From assembly GCF_049310905.1 (NCBI RefSeq), contig NZ_JBMEMN010000037.1, positions 1 through 21,988 on the forward strand: a stretch of 21,988 nt of DNA, in the 5' to 3' direction. Each line of letters starts with the position of its first letter. Positions within the stretch are counted from its first letter, which is position 1. Below are positions 6,246 to 14,115 of the stretch, in pieces. Below the pieces are notes generated by a model, which ran no database searches, was not told the origin of the DNA, and was given only the letters and a program-made list of their open reading frames with translations. The translations under genes were made by a program, and so were the position numbers. Origin of the DNA: Gudongella sp049310905 (GTDB lineage: Bacteria > Bacillota > Clostridia > Tissierellales > Tissierellaceae).

Positions 6246-6608
6246 ATGTCCACAATAGGGCAACGACTAAGAGCTGCAAGAAAATCAAAAAAGCTTTCAT
6301 TGCTTGATGTTAGAGACCTTACAGGTTTATCCACAGGCAATCTAAGTGATCTTGAAAACGATAAGTTTTCACCATCTGCAAATACCCTTATTCAGCTTAG
6401 ACAATTATTGAATGTTTCAATAGATTGGATGCTTACAGGCAGTCTTCCCAAGGATATACCATCAGATGAAATAATTCGAGAAAAAACACCTGCATACCTT
6501 AGCAATGATGAAAAGATGCTACTGGATATGTACCACAAACTTAGCTATGAAGACAGAAAAAACATCATTGGTTATATGAATCTGATTACCAGTAAAAAAA
6601 GGGATTAA
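6246..6608 (+). CDS. XRE-family transcriptional regulator
   Basis: The product is 120 residues. Seen: an N-terminal Cro/CI-type helix-turn-helix (about 5-60) with IGQRLRAARKSKKLSL, DVRDLTGLSTGNLSDLENDK and the family-typical NVSIDWMLTG (56-65), then a short C-terminal region with acidic and aromatic residues (YHKLSYEDRKNIIGYM). This architecture is that of stand-alone CI-like repressors. The start is ATG 6246, since GGAGGTG lies 5 nt upstream. Extension to 6144 would translate the 8-bp tandem repeat and is unlikely. It is divergent from the small HTH gene at 5830-6021 and convergent with glmS downstream. The inducing signal is not evident, and no peptidase or LexA-like cleavage domain is present. 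Confidence 0.85.
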   Translation: MSTIGQRLRAARKSKKLSLLDVRDLTGLSTGNLSDLENDKFSPSANTLIQLRQLLNVSIDWMLTGSLPKDIPSDEIIREKTPAYLSNDEKMLLDMYHKLSYEDRKNIIGYMNLITSKKRD

Positions 6609-6715
6609 TCTTTTTCATAATATGATTAATCATTAACCATAATAACCTCCTAAAATATGGATGTTTATTTATTACCCACAAAAATGTTAGTATATCAAAA
6701 TAAGGAAATCACCAT

Positions 6716-6752
6716 CGAAAAAAGCCGTATTCAATTGAGAATACGGCTTTTG
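6716..6752 (-). terminator. Intrinsic terminator of glmS
   Basis: A perfect 13-bp stem (6721-6733 with 6740-6752, AAAAGCCGTATTC and its complement) has a 6-nt loop. On the minus strand the T-run continues past the stem. It lies 13 bases beyond the glmS stop codon. Confidence 0.9.
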
Positions 6753-6765
6753 GCATATCGGGTTG

Positions 6766-8595
6766 CTATTCGACTGTAACAGATTTTGCAAGATTTCTCG
6801 GCTTATCAACATCATTACCTCTAATCAAAGCTGCATGGTATGATAATAACTGAGGGAATAAAACTGCCAATAATGGCATGAATATATCAAATGTCTCTTC
6901 CAGGTAGATAACCTTGTCACAGACCTCTTCAAGATCTTTATTGCTCTTTCTGGTTATCCCTATAACAAATGCACCTCTTGCCTTAACTTCCTTGATGTTG
7001 GATACCATTTTGTCATAGATTCTGGATTGGGTCGCCAATGCAATAACAGGAGTTCCTTCCTCGATCAAAGCGATAGTCCCGTGCTTTAGCTCTCCCGCAG
7101 GAAATGCCTCAGTATGAATGTATGAGATTTCCTTTAGCTTCAATGCACCTTCCATGGCAGTGAAATAATCCAATCCTCGTCCCAGGTAGAACAATGAACT
7201 CTTATCCTTTATCAATTCCCCAATAATCTTGGCGGAATCATTACTTGCTTCCAGTGATCCTTCCACCTTTTCCGACAAGCTCTTCAATTCAGTCAGTATC
7301 TCTTTGTAGCATTCCTCCAAAAGCGATCCTTTCAGCCTTCCAAAGTAAAGTGCCAACATATAAAAAGCCACAAGCTGAGTTGTATAAGCTTTAGTTGATG
7401 CCACTGCAATTTCAGGTCCTGCCCAGGTGTAGAATATATCGTCAGATTCTCTTGCCACAGAACTGCCAACTACATTTGTTATTGATAAAATTCTTGCTCC
7501 CTTGGCTTTTGCATCCTTCAATGCCGCCAATGTATCTGCAGTTTCACCTGACTGACTCACTATTACTACAAGTGTCTTTTCATCTATGAAATGCTCTCCA
7601 TATCTGAATTCTGAAGCAATGTCTGCAATTACGTTCACATTCATAAAAGTCTGGAATAGGTACTTTCCAACAAGTCCTGCATGGTATGCTGTTCCACATC
7701 CTACAATATATATTTTATCAATTTCCTTGATGGTCTTCTCGTCTATGGCAATGTTCTCAAGGTAAATCTCACCTTTTTCATCAAGTCTTCTCTCAAGAGT
7801 ATCCTTGATTGCAGAAGGCTGTTGATAAATCTCCTTGAGCATAAAGTGGTCATAACCTTCTTTTGTTGCTGATTCAACATCCCATTGAATCTCTTTGATT
7901 TCCCTTTTCACAGGCTTTCTTCCAGTTGTATAAATCTCATACCCCTCTGAGGAAAGTCTCACAATATCCCTGTTCTCCAGGTAAATCACCTTGTTTGTAT
8001 ACTTAAGTATTGCCGGTATGTCAGATGCCACAAAATTCTGGTCTGAACCAACTCCAAGTATCAATGGGCTTTCATTTCTCACTGCGATTATTTCTTTAGG
8101 GTTTTTCTGCGCTACTACTCCAAGAGCATATGCTCCCTGCAATCTTTCTTCTGCCAAGAAAACAGCTTCCAAAAGGTCATCTATATAATAATAATCGATC
8201 AGGTGGGCAATCACTTCCGTATCAGTTTCGGAAACAAACTCATAACCCTTTTCAGCAAGCTCTTCCTTCAGAGCTCTGTAATTTTCAATAATACCATTAT
8301 GAACAACCGCTATTGAACCATCTGCGTTTGTATGGGGATGTGAATTAATATCTGAAGGTGCTCCGTGAGTAGCCCATCTTGTATGACCAATTCCTACATT
8401 TGCATGTATTGGTTCAACTCTTAAACTTTCAACAAGATTACTTAGTCTTCCGACATGTTTTCTCGTCTTAAGACTACCTTCCTCCATCAATGCAACACCT
8501 GCTGAATCATAACCTCTGTACTCCAGTTTCTCCAAACCATCTAGTATTATATCCTGAGCATTGTTCTTTCCAACATAACCAACTATTCCACACAT
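6766..8595 (-). CDS. glmS: Glutamine-fructose-6-phosphate aminotransferase (isomerizing)
   Basis: The product is 609 residues, the normal full length. GlmS makes glucosamine-6-phosphate from fructose-6-phosphate and glutamine, the first step toward UDP-GlcNAc and peptidoglycan. Seen: the N-terminal glutaminase domain starting MCGIVGYVG with nucleophile Cys2, GHTRWATHG, and HNGIIENY; a linker; then two SIS domains, with GCGTAYHAG and SQSGETADT in the first and GRGLDYFTAMEGALKLKEIS in the second. The C terminus DKPRNLAKSVTVE is the conserved sugar-binding tail. AAGGAGGAG lies upstream of ATG 8595. Only 56 bases separate it from apt, too few for a glmS ribozyme, and a terminator hairpin fills much of them. 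Confidence 0.97.
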   Translation of the reverse strand: MCGIVGYVGKNNAQDIILDGLEKLEYRGYDSAGVALMEEGSLKTRKHVGRLSNLVESLRVEPIHANVGIGHTRWATHGAPSDINSHPHTNADGSIAVVHNGIIENYRALKEELAEKGYEFVSETDTEVIAHLIDYYYIDDLLEAVFLAEERLQGAYALGVVAQKNPKEIIAVRNESPLILGVGSDQNFVASDIPAILKYTNKVIYLENRDIVRLSSEGYEIYTTGRKPVKREIKEIQWDVESATKEGYDHFMLKEIYQQPSAIKDTLERRLDEKGEIYLENIAIDEKTIKEIDKIYIVGCGTAYHAGLVGKYLFQTFMNVNVIADIASEFRYGEHFIDEKTLVVIVSQSGETADTLAALKDAKAKGARILSITNVVGSSVARESDDIFYTWAGPEIAVASTKAYTTQLVAFYMLALYFGRLKGSLLEECYKEILTELKSLSEKVEGSLEASNDSAKIIGELIKDKSSLFYLGRGLDYFTAMEGALKLKEISYIHTEAFPAGELKHGTIALIEEGTPVIALATQSRIYDKMVSNIKEVKARGAFVIGITRKSNKDLEEVCDKVIYLEETFDIFMPLLAVLFPQLLSYHAALIRGNDVDKPRNLAKSVTVE

Positions 8596-8623
8596 ATTAC
8601 TCCTCCTTACGAATATTTCTCTC

Positions 8624-8650
8624 GAAAAAAATGACGTCGGTAAGCCGACG
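8624..8650 (-). terminator. Terminator-like hairpin between apt and glmS
   Basis: CGTCGG (8635-8640) and CCGACG (8645-8650) form a 6-bp GC-rich stem with a 4-nt loop. On the minus strand the next bases are TCATTTTTTT. It begins one base after the apt stop codon and ends 28 bases before the glmS start. No room remains for a full promoter before glmS, so incomplete termination or a promoter inside apt must supply glmS. Confidence 0.8.
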
Positions 8651-8651
8651 C

Positions 8652-9164
8652 CTAATACTTAACCAGTGAATTTATATAGTGGTCCTTTAACCTATCTCTA
8701 CCATTTAAAAATGTAAGCTCTATAACAAATTCCAAAGCAATAACCTCTCCACCCAGTGACTCAATCAAAGATGTAGCAGCTGAAACCGTTCCTGCTGTAG
8801 CAAGCAAGTCATCAACTATTGCAACTCTGTCACCTTTTTCGATGGACTCTGTGTGTATTTCCAATGTATTTGTTCCATACTCCAATTCGTATTCATAACT
8901 GGTGGTATCCCCAGGCAATTTCCCTGGCTTTCTTATTGGTACAAAGCCTACTCCAAGTCCATAGGCAACTGCAGCACCGAAAAGAAATCCTCTTGCCTCC
9001 GGTCCAACTATAAAGTCGATATTCTTGTCCTTTAGGTCTTCAACCATCATGGAAACTGCAGATGTAAAAGCCTCTGCATCCCTTGTTAGCGTTGTAATAT
9101 CCTTGAAGCTTACACCTTCAATTGGAAAGTCTTCAATTTCTCTAATTTTAGATTTAAGATCCAA
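8652..9164 (-). CDS. apt: Adenine phosphoribosyltransferase
   Basis: The product is 170 residues. The enzyme salvages adenine to AMP using PRPP in the cytoplasm. Seen: FPIEGVSFKDITTL (13-26), GPEARGFLFGAA (54-65), RKPGKLPG (78-85), and the PRPP-binding loop VAIVDDLLATAGT (114-126). Length is typical. The start codon is TTG 9164: AGGAGG lies 9 nt upstream, the family N terminus fits, and there is no nearby ATG alternative. It lies 82 bp downstream of the MurE-like gene and directly precedes a terminator and glmS. Its link to the neighbours is probably positional rather than functional. Confidence 0.95.
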   Translation of the reverse strand: MDLKSKIREIEDFPIEGVSFKDITTLTRDAEAFTSAVSMMVEDLKDKNIDFIVGPEARGFLFGAAVAYGLGVGFVPIRKPGKLPGDTTSYEYELEYGTNTLEIHTESIEKGDRVAIVDDLLATAGTVSAATSLIESLGGEVIALEFVIELTFLNGRDRLKDHYINSLVKY

Positions 9165-9246
9165 AATTTTTTTCCTCCTCTGAAATACAGATTTTTCTTA
9201 TCACATACTTAGTTTACCATATCTACAGTCATTAAAAAACATTTTT

Positions 9247-10803
9247 TTACAGTATGAAACCTTCCTCTGCCACTCTCTTGGTCAGCGGTTTGTACAAATC
9301 AATCGAGTCTAGATCAGGATTTTTTCTGTGAATATAATCAAATGCGATTCTTGCTCCCCTATCCATTCCCTGGCAACCTGCAAGCAAAACTATATCATCC
9401 TTCTCTGATTTTTCAAGTATTGTCTCAATTGCTTCCTTTATTGTGTCAAAAATCCTATATTTTATACCAGCGTCATCAAGTACTTCCCTGAATACACTTT
9501 CTTCTTCTGAAGATACTGCATCCTTATCACCCACACTTCCCAAGCTTCTGGTTGCAATTACTTCTTCTATGCCAAGCTTTTCCTTCCAATCCATTAAAGC
9601 CTGTGCATTTTCCCTGTTCACAGTTACTCCTCTGTTCCCTCTTATTGCATAGGCTATGTGGACTTTGTTTTTATCCATATCTGCAATTGTTCCAAGAGTG
9701 CTGTTGATATTTTTAATATTTGCAAAATGGTCATCAATTATTGTGAATTCATTTTCGTAAATAAACTCAAATCTTCTTTCCACACCGCCAAATTCCTTAA
9801 GGGACTCTACGATAATATCCCTGTCCACTCCATCTGCAAGTGCAATTGCAATTGCCATCATGGCGTTTTCAACTGAATGGTATCCAGGTATCTTAAGTTC
9901 TACCTGAAAAGATCCTTTATCAATTACCAGATCTCCAAGATTTATATTATCTTTTATGACGATATCAAAAACACCTCTGCCCTTGACAAGCTTGAGATTT
10001 TTGCAGTTTATCATACCCTCGTCACAATCTACGGATATAGTAACTACTTTTGCACAGGTATCTGTAATCAAAGATGCTATCTTTTCATTATCAACATTTA
10101 GCACAGCTATTGCTTCAGGCTTTGCATCCCTTATGAGGGATGACTTGACTTCCCAGTATCTTTCGAAGCTTCCATGCTGGTCAATGTGTTCCCTGCTGAA
10201 GTTGTTGAAGGAGACGATATCATAGTCCACGTCATTCACCCTGTATAGTTCAAGTGCTGAGGATGATGCCTCCATAACAGCTCTATCAACATTTTCTTCA
10301 ACCATTTCAGAAAATAAACACTGAAGGTGCAGACTCTCAGGAGTTGTCAAACTGGCGAGTTCAGTCCGCTTACCTGTTTTTGAAAGGACACTTCCCACCA
10401 TTCCAGTCTTGTATCCTGCTTTTGTATAGATGTAATCCAGTATAAATGTAGTCGTTGTTTTACCATTGGTTGCAGTTACACCAACGACCTTCGTTTTTTC
10501 AGTAGGATTATCATAAAAATTACTGCTAAGTCTGGATAGTGCTTTTCTGCTGTTTTGTACCTTTACCTGACAAAATCCATCCAACTCATCATTAAATTCT
10601 TCAACTATCAGTGTTACCGCTCCCTTTGATAAAGCCTGTTCGATGTATTTGTGTCCATCTGTTATATATCCCTTTATTGCAACATATATAAAACCAGGCT
10701 CTACCTTTGTTGAATGGCAGGCAATCCCTTCAATATCAAGGTCCATATTGACATTTCTTGTTTCCAGTATATCCAACGATCTTAAGAGATCTTTCAGTTT
10801 CAT
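9247..10803 (-). CDS. Divergent MurE-like Mur ligase
   Basis: The product is 518 residues with the three-domain layout of Mur ligases. Seen: P-loop GVTATNGKTTTT (108-119), LTTPESLHLQ (152-161), MEASSSAL (177-184), FNNFSREHIDQHGSFERY (199-216), the Lys220 position normally carbamylated (YWEVK), and GYHSVENAMMAI (307-318). Known MurE enzymes have Y-A-H-T-P-D where this protein has D-D-H-F-A-N-I (357-363), and a DNPR-type motif for selecting diaminopimelate that I cannot find. The equivalent region reads ATRSLGSVGDKDAV (417-430). It is therefore a MurE relative with probably altered substrate. GGAGG lies 6 nt upstream. It begins 10 bp after the ATP-grasp gene, as a likely enzyme pair. Cyanophycin synthetase combines an ATP-grasp and a Mur-ligase domain in one chain, so a split enzyme making a peptide or amide product is one possibility. 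A role as the housekeeping MurE is less likely. Confidence 0.75.
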   Translation of the reverse strand: MKLKDLLRSLDILETRNVNMDLDIEGIACHSTKVEPGFIYVAIKGYITDGHKYIEQALSKGAVTLIVEEFNDELDGFCQVKVQNSRKALSRLSSNFYDNPTEKTKVVGVTATNGKTTTTFILDYIYTKAGYKTGMVGSVLSKTGKRTELASLTTPESLHLQCLFSEMVEENVDRAVMEASSSALELYRVNDVDYDIVSFNNFSREHIDQHGSFERYWEVKSSLIRDAKPEAIAVLNVDNEKIASLITDTCAKVVTISVDCDEGMINCKNLKLVKGRGVFDIVIKDNINLGDLVIDKGSFQVELKIPGYHSVENAMMAIAIALADGVDRDIIVESLKEFGGVERRFEFIYENEFTIIDDHFANIKNINSTLGTIADMDKNKVHIAYAIRGNRGVTVNRENAQALMDWKEKLGIEEVIATRSLGSVGDKDAVSSEEESVFREVLDDAGIKYRIFDTIKEAIETILEKSEKDDIVLLAGCQGMDRGARIAFDYIHRKNPDLDSIDLYKPLTKRVAEEGFIL

Positions 10804-10813
10804 AAGTTTCCTC

Positions 10814-11995
10814 CTACCTAAAAATCTTCTTCTTAACTTTCCCCAATAGAATTGATAAATAATTTAGCCCTGGTGCTGGATCATCAAAACTCCATACAGC
10901 AGGTACTTTCTTCCTAAATAATGATTTGATTACACTTCCAAGTGAAAGCTGTCCTTTTTTTACGTAATCTCTTATTGCCAGAATATCTTCAAACAGGTAC
11001 TGAAATACGTATCCTGTACTCTTTTCCACCGCCATTGGTTTCAATGGATCACCTACCATATCCCTATATGCCACGTACGTGAAATTAATTCCTGCCTTAT
11101 ACAATAATTCATTCAAGGATGTGGTTCTTGTATTGATCTCAATTATATAGAACTTTCCTGTCTTGGCATCCTTTTTAAACTCTATTTCCCCAAAGCCTCT
11201 GTATCCGATTCTCTCGACAAAGGGTATTCCTATTTCTCCCAGCTCAGGTACATGAATCTGCTCAGTATAGACTGATGCACCGAAGTTTATTGGGAATTGT
11301 CTCAGTTTTCTACAGGTCATCCAGTGAGTTACTTTCCCATTTCTATCCACATAATAGTCAAATGTATACATGTGGTCATCAAAACCTGGAATGATTCTTT
11401 GAACAAATACCTCGAGGTTCTCTGCTTGTGCTTTGCCTAAAGCTTCTTCTAGTTCCTTCTTATTGTTACAGTGAAAAATTTTTCTTCTGAACACTGCTAC
11501 AAAAGATGGTGAATCAGTAGGCTTAACTATACAAGGATATCCCAGTTCTTCCTCGACTCTTTCATACAGGTTTTCCTCTTGCGGCATAATTGTTTCAGGA
11601 ACATTCAATCCATGTGCACTAGCCATTTCATTTAGGCTTTCCTTTTTCATTACCTTCGTCCAAAGTCCCTGCTCTTCCATTGGAATCAAATAATATTTTC
11701 TCAGCTCTTCAAGATTTTCATCAACAAATTCCGCATAAGGATCCGCACTGGGAAAAAGCACCGGTTTTTCTTCTTCTGCCTTTGCTATCTCAATTAACTT
11801 ATCCAAGTATCCTTCCTTGTCCTTTTTAAAATCAGGCGCCATAACATGACTACCCAGATACTTAGACTTTGATCCATACAGCTCTTCATCCTGGTAGTCA
11901 ACTGCTATGGTTTCAACTCCCTCATAGCCTAGGGTTCTAATAATGCTTAAGCCTATGTAGTAATTGGTTCCAAGGATTACTGCTTTGTTTCCCAT
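10814..11995 (-). CDS. ATP-grasp carboxylate-amine ligase
   Basis: The product is 393 residues. Seen: an N-terminal Rossmann-like segment KAVILGTNYYIGLSIIRTLG (4-23), the ATP-binding LGYPCIVKP (151-159) with Lys158, and the metal-binding GFGEIEFK (267-274) and FYIIEINTR (282-290) with Glu286 and Asn288. A basic tail (KKKIFR) ends the protein. Known: enzymes of this class join a carboxylate to an amine using ATP. The family includes D-aspartate ligases that add D-Asp to the peptidoglycan side chain. Inference: peptide or cell-wall ligation together with the MurE-like gene, which starts 10 bp downstream. The aspartate racemase at 2295-2999 could supply D-Asp, but it lies in a different transcript. 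The ATG at 11995 has GGGAGG upstream. An upstream terminator (12036-12083) leaves little space for a promoter. Confidence 0.8.
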   Translation of the reverse strand: MGNKAVILGTNYYIGLSIIRTLGYEGVETIAVDYQDEELYGSKSKYLGSHVMAPDFKKDKEGYLDKLIEIAKAEEEKPVLFPSADPYAEFVDENLEELRKYYLIPMEEQGLWTKVMKKESLNEMASAHGLNVPETIMPQEENLYERVEEELGYPCIVKPTDSPSFVAVFRRKIFHCNNKKELEEALGKAQAENLEVFVQRIIPGFDDHMYTFDYYVDRNGKVTHWMTCRKLRQFPINFGASVYTEQIHVPELGEIGIPFVERIGYRGFGEIEFKKDAKTGKFYIIEINTRTTSLNELLYKAGINFTYVAYRDMVGDPLKPMAVEKSTGYVFQYLFEDILAIRDYVKKGQLSLGSVIKSLFRKKVPAVWSFDDPAPGLNYLSILLGKVKKKIFR

Positions 11996-12035
11996 TTAAT
12001 TTTCCTCCCTAATGGCATCCACGGATGCGTGTTGT

Positions 12036-12083
12036 ATCAAAAAAATCCCAATAACCAGTGCTGAAGACACAGTGATGGGATTT
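12036..12083 (-). terminator. Intrinsic terminator after the DUF5317 gene
   Basis: AAATCCCA (12043-12050) pairs with TGGGATTT (12076-12083), with a partly paired inner stem (CAGTG with CACAGTG-like arms). The minus strand then continues as TTTTTTTGAT. It lies between the DUF5317 stop (12090) and the ATP-grasp start (11995). A smaller inverted repeat GCATCC/GGATGC sits at 12015-12028. Confidence 0.75.
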
Positions 12084-12089
12084 AGTCTA

Positions 12090-12641
12090 CTACCTGGGTT
12101 CCATTTCCTTCTGAAAGAATAAAAATACTCCTGCCATTATAAAAAGGTCTCCTATGCTTAGTATTTTAGGCAAAGGGTATGGTCTTGGAATTAATATTAT
12201 GTCCGAGAGATACACTAGTTTTGTTTCCTGATTAACACCTATGTGCTTAATATCTTCAGCTCTTTCAGGAATAACAGATTCCTGATTGATACCGGAAATA
12301 CCAGTCATTGATACGGGCATTTTACCTTCGTTAGCTGCTATTACAGCGGCATTTAGCATCACACCTACAAACAAAACCTTCATATAATTCTTTTCAATAT
12401 TAAGTATAATTGCAATAAGTAAAAGTGCATATGAAAAAACAATAACATAGAGGAAATAATCCTCTAAAAATATGTACAAGCTCTGAATCTGATATTTCTT
12501 CGTTAAGGATAGGCTAGCCTGGGTTAGCGCTGAAAGAAAAAGAAGAAAAATCCCTTCAATATGAACATGTTCCAGGTTTCCGATTTTACCGCCTTTTAAT
12601 TTTGATAAAATGATCGACAGAGCTGCTGGTTCAATAAACAT
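12090..12641 (-). CDS. DUF5317-type membrane protein
   Basis: The product is 183 residues and its function is unknown. Seen: four likely membrane segments (about 30-48, 62-81, 88-103, 163-176), and the family-typical stretches EGKMPVS (105-111), LSDIILIPRPYPLPKILSIG (145-164) and GDLFIMAG. These match my memory of the DUF5317 family of small clostridial membrane proteins. The start is ATG 12641; the ribosome site AGGTGAT overlaps the stop codon of the upstream HD-GYP gene (12650), so translation is probably coupled. It is the last gene before a terminator. Linkage to an HD-GYP phosphodiesterase suggests a membrane or signalling job, but nothing in the sequence proves it. Confidence 0.75.
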   Translation of the reverse strand: MFIEPAALSIILSKLKGGKIGNLEHVHIEGIFLLFLSALTQASLSLTKKYQIQSLYIFLEDYFLYVIVFSYALLLIAIILNIEKNYMKVLFVGVMLNAAVIAANEGKMPVSMTGISGINQESVIPERAEDIKHIGVNQETKLVYLSDIILIPRPYPLPKILSIGDLFIMAGVFLFFQKEMEPR

Positions 12642-12649
12642 AATATCAC

Positions 12650-13891
12650 CTAATTATCCATAATGGAAACAAATAACTTAACCAAATCAGGATGGAATTG
12701 AGTTCCGGCGTTATTAACCAATTCCTCTATTGCCTTCTGAGGTGTCATGGCTTGTCTGTATGGTCTGTCAGTTGTCATCGCATCATAGGAGTCAGCTATT
12801 GTAAGAATCGCTGCTTCTATCGGTATCTCATCACCTGATAGGCCGTCTGGGTATCCCTTGCCATCATATCTTTCGTGATGGTGTTTGACAATAGTTGTAA
12901 TATCACTTAAGAAGTCAACCTTGCTGATGATTTCAGCACCGATTGCGGGATGTCTCATTATTTCCTGATACTCTTCCTTGGTAAGCCTGGATGCCTTGTT
13001 CAATATTTCATCATGGATACCGATTTTCCCGATATCATGCAGTATTGATGCAGTTTTTAAATTCTGTATGCTTGTAAAGGGCAGATGATATGCCTTTGCA
13101 AGATCAACGGCAAACTTTTCAACTCTGTTTGCATGCCCGCTTGTGTAGGGATCCTTGGCTTCAACGGTCTTGTTAAGTGCCTGAATGGTTGAAAGGTAAA
13201 GGTTTCTCATTTCTATATATAGTTTAAATGAATATCTCGCAAGCAACAATGGTCCAAAGAATAGTATTACAGCTCCGTAACCGTAACCGATATATGCAAG
13301 TGCAATTATTATTCCTATTGATCCAACTGCCAGTGAACTTGGAAAAGTCCCCCTAATATTGGATATCCATGTCTCAATGAATTTTAATTCGCTGTTTAAC
13401 GAAAGATAAACTGATATTATTGAAGTATTAATCAATGCACCTACTAAAGTGATTGCTATCGTTTGAGCTAACCCAAATTCTCCGATTCTTCCACCAATGT
13501 TAACATAAATCAAACTCATCAAAGCTGTAACAATTATGCTTTGAGAAACATTGAAGACTGATTTGTGTGGAGGCAGGTTGAATATATGGACATATCCACG
13601 GCCTTCAATTTTCGGAACTCTCAATAAAAAGCCCAGTCCTGCAGTTGTTGTGGCTAACAATGGACCTCCGATTATAATTGTTGCAATATTTATTGCATAT
13701 CCAACTGATACACCAATTGTATTATTAGGCATTGGTATTAGAAGGGACTCAACTACTACAGCCAAAGCTGCCCAAAAGAGAAACATACCAATATTTCCGA
13801 TTGAGAATTCAGCAAATATGTATACATACAAAGATAATGCAGTTATTACCAATACACCCAGGTAAAACTTGGTCTTCATATTCAGCTTCAA
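12650..13891 (-). CDS. Membrane HD-GYP domain phosphodiesterase
   Basis: The product is 413 residues with a multi-helix membrane sensor (about 8-225, six to seven segments) followed by an HD-GYP domain (about 232-405). Seen: ILHDIGKIGI (283-292) with the His-Asp pair, HPAIGAE (314-320), HHHERYDGKGYPDGL (337-351) containing the GYP motif, and ADSYDAMTTDRPYR (366-379). Known: HD-GYP proteins hydrolyse cyclic di-GMP or related cyclic dinucleotides, so this is probably a membrane-sensing phosphodiesterase. The membrane part is an uncharacterised sensor type. The best start is TTG 13891, 7 nt after a GGGGG ribosome site. ATG 13912 precedes that site and ATG 13879 is too far from it. It follows a short peptide gene and precedes the DUF5317 gene with overlapping signals. 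Confidence 0.9.
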   Translation of the reverse strand: MKLNMKTKFYLGVLVITALSLYVYIFAEFSIGNIGMFLFWAALAVVVESLLIPMPNNTIGVSVGYAINIATIIIGGPLLATTTAGLGFLLRVPKIEGRGYVHIFNLPPHKSVFNVSQSIIVTALMSLIYVNIGGRIGEFGLAQTIAITLVGALINTSIISVYLSLNSELKFIETWISNIRGTFPSSLAVGSIGIIIALAYIGYGYGAVILFFGPLLLARYSFKLYIEMRNLYLSTIQALNKTVEAKDPYTSGHANRVEKFAVDLAKAYHLPFTSIQNLKTASILHDIGKIGIHDEILNKASRLTKEEYQEIMRHPAIGAEIISKVDFLSDITTIVKHHHERYDGKGYPDGLSGDEIPIEAAILTIADSYDAMTTDRPYRQAMTPQKAIEELVNNAGTQFHPDLVKLFVSIMDN

Positions 13892-13946
13892 AGTCAGTCC
13901 CCCTTTCTTCATATATAGTAAATGCCGGCTCTTGCTTACATTATCA

Positions 13947-14024
13947 TTAGATAAGTGAGTAGTTTGCGCCTGCTGCTAGAACTAATGCCATTACGCTTAA
14001 TAGTACGCTTGCGATTTTTTTCAT
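13947..14024 (-). CDS. 25-residue hydrophobic peptide with an AgrD-like leader
   Basis: The open frame is MKKIASVLLSVMALVLAAGA followed by NYSLI and a stop. Ribosome site AAGGAGG is 9 nt upstream of ATG 14024, stronger than for many genes here. The residue pattern (MKKI, then alternating hydrophobic residues, ending in ANYS) resembles the N-terminal amphipathic leader of AgrD-type cyclic lactone autoinducer precursors. The Cys-containing core and the C-terminal Pro/Glu recognition tail that AgrB needs are absent, and no AgrB, AgrC or AgrA gene is in the window. Other readings: a small membrane or toxin-like peptide, or a leader peptide coupled to the HD-GYP gene, whose start is 55 bp downstream. 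It lies between the conserved hypothetical gene and HD-GYP and was probably missed by size cutoffs. Confidence 0.5.
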   Translation of the reverse strand: MKKIASVLLSVMALVLAAGANYSLI

Positions 14025-14081
14025 CGAATATAGCCTCCTTTAGAGTACTATGCCGTTCGCTAGTATGGCATGCTATATTCG
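14025..14081 (-). promoter_or_regulatory. Structured leader RNA in front of the 25-residue peptide gene
   Basis: CGAATATAGC (14025-14034 on the plus strand) and its exact complement GCTATATTCG (14072-14081) form a 10-bp stem in the minus-strand RNA. Within it a 5-bp hairpin (14050-14054 with 14067-14071) and the ribosome site AAGGAGG (14034-14040) are enclosed. The 10 bases just before the start codon are thus paired, and the site's last G is in the stem. It has no T-run, so translation control is more plausible than termination. I could not match it to a known riboswitch. Confidence 0.55.
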
Positions 14082-14115
14082 CTTCGCTAAGTCAAAAAGT
14101 ATGGATCAGCCGGCA

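Noticed and set aside
5830..6608. Integrated phage or mobile island
   Set aside because: Two phage-like HTH genes are present, but no integrase, excisionase, structural gene, att repeats or transposase lies in the window.
8596..8651. glmS ribozyme upstream of glmS
   Set aside because: The gap is 56 bases and contains a terminator-like hairpin. The ribozyme needs well over 100 bases and its conserved core is not visible.
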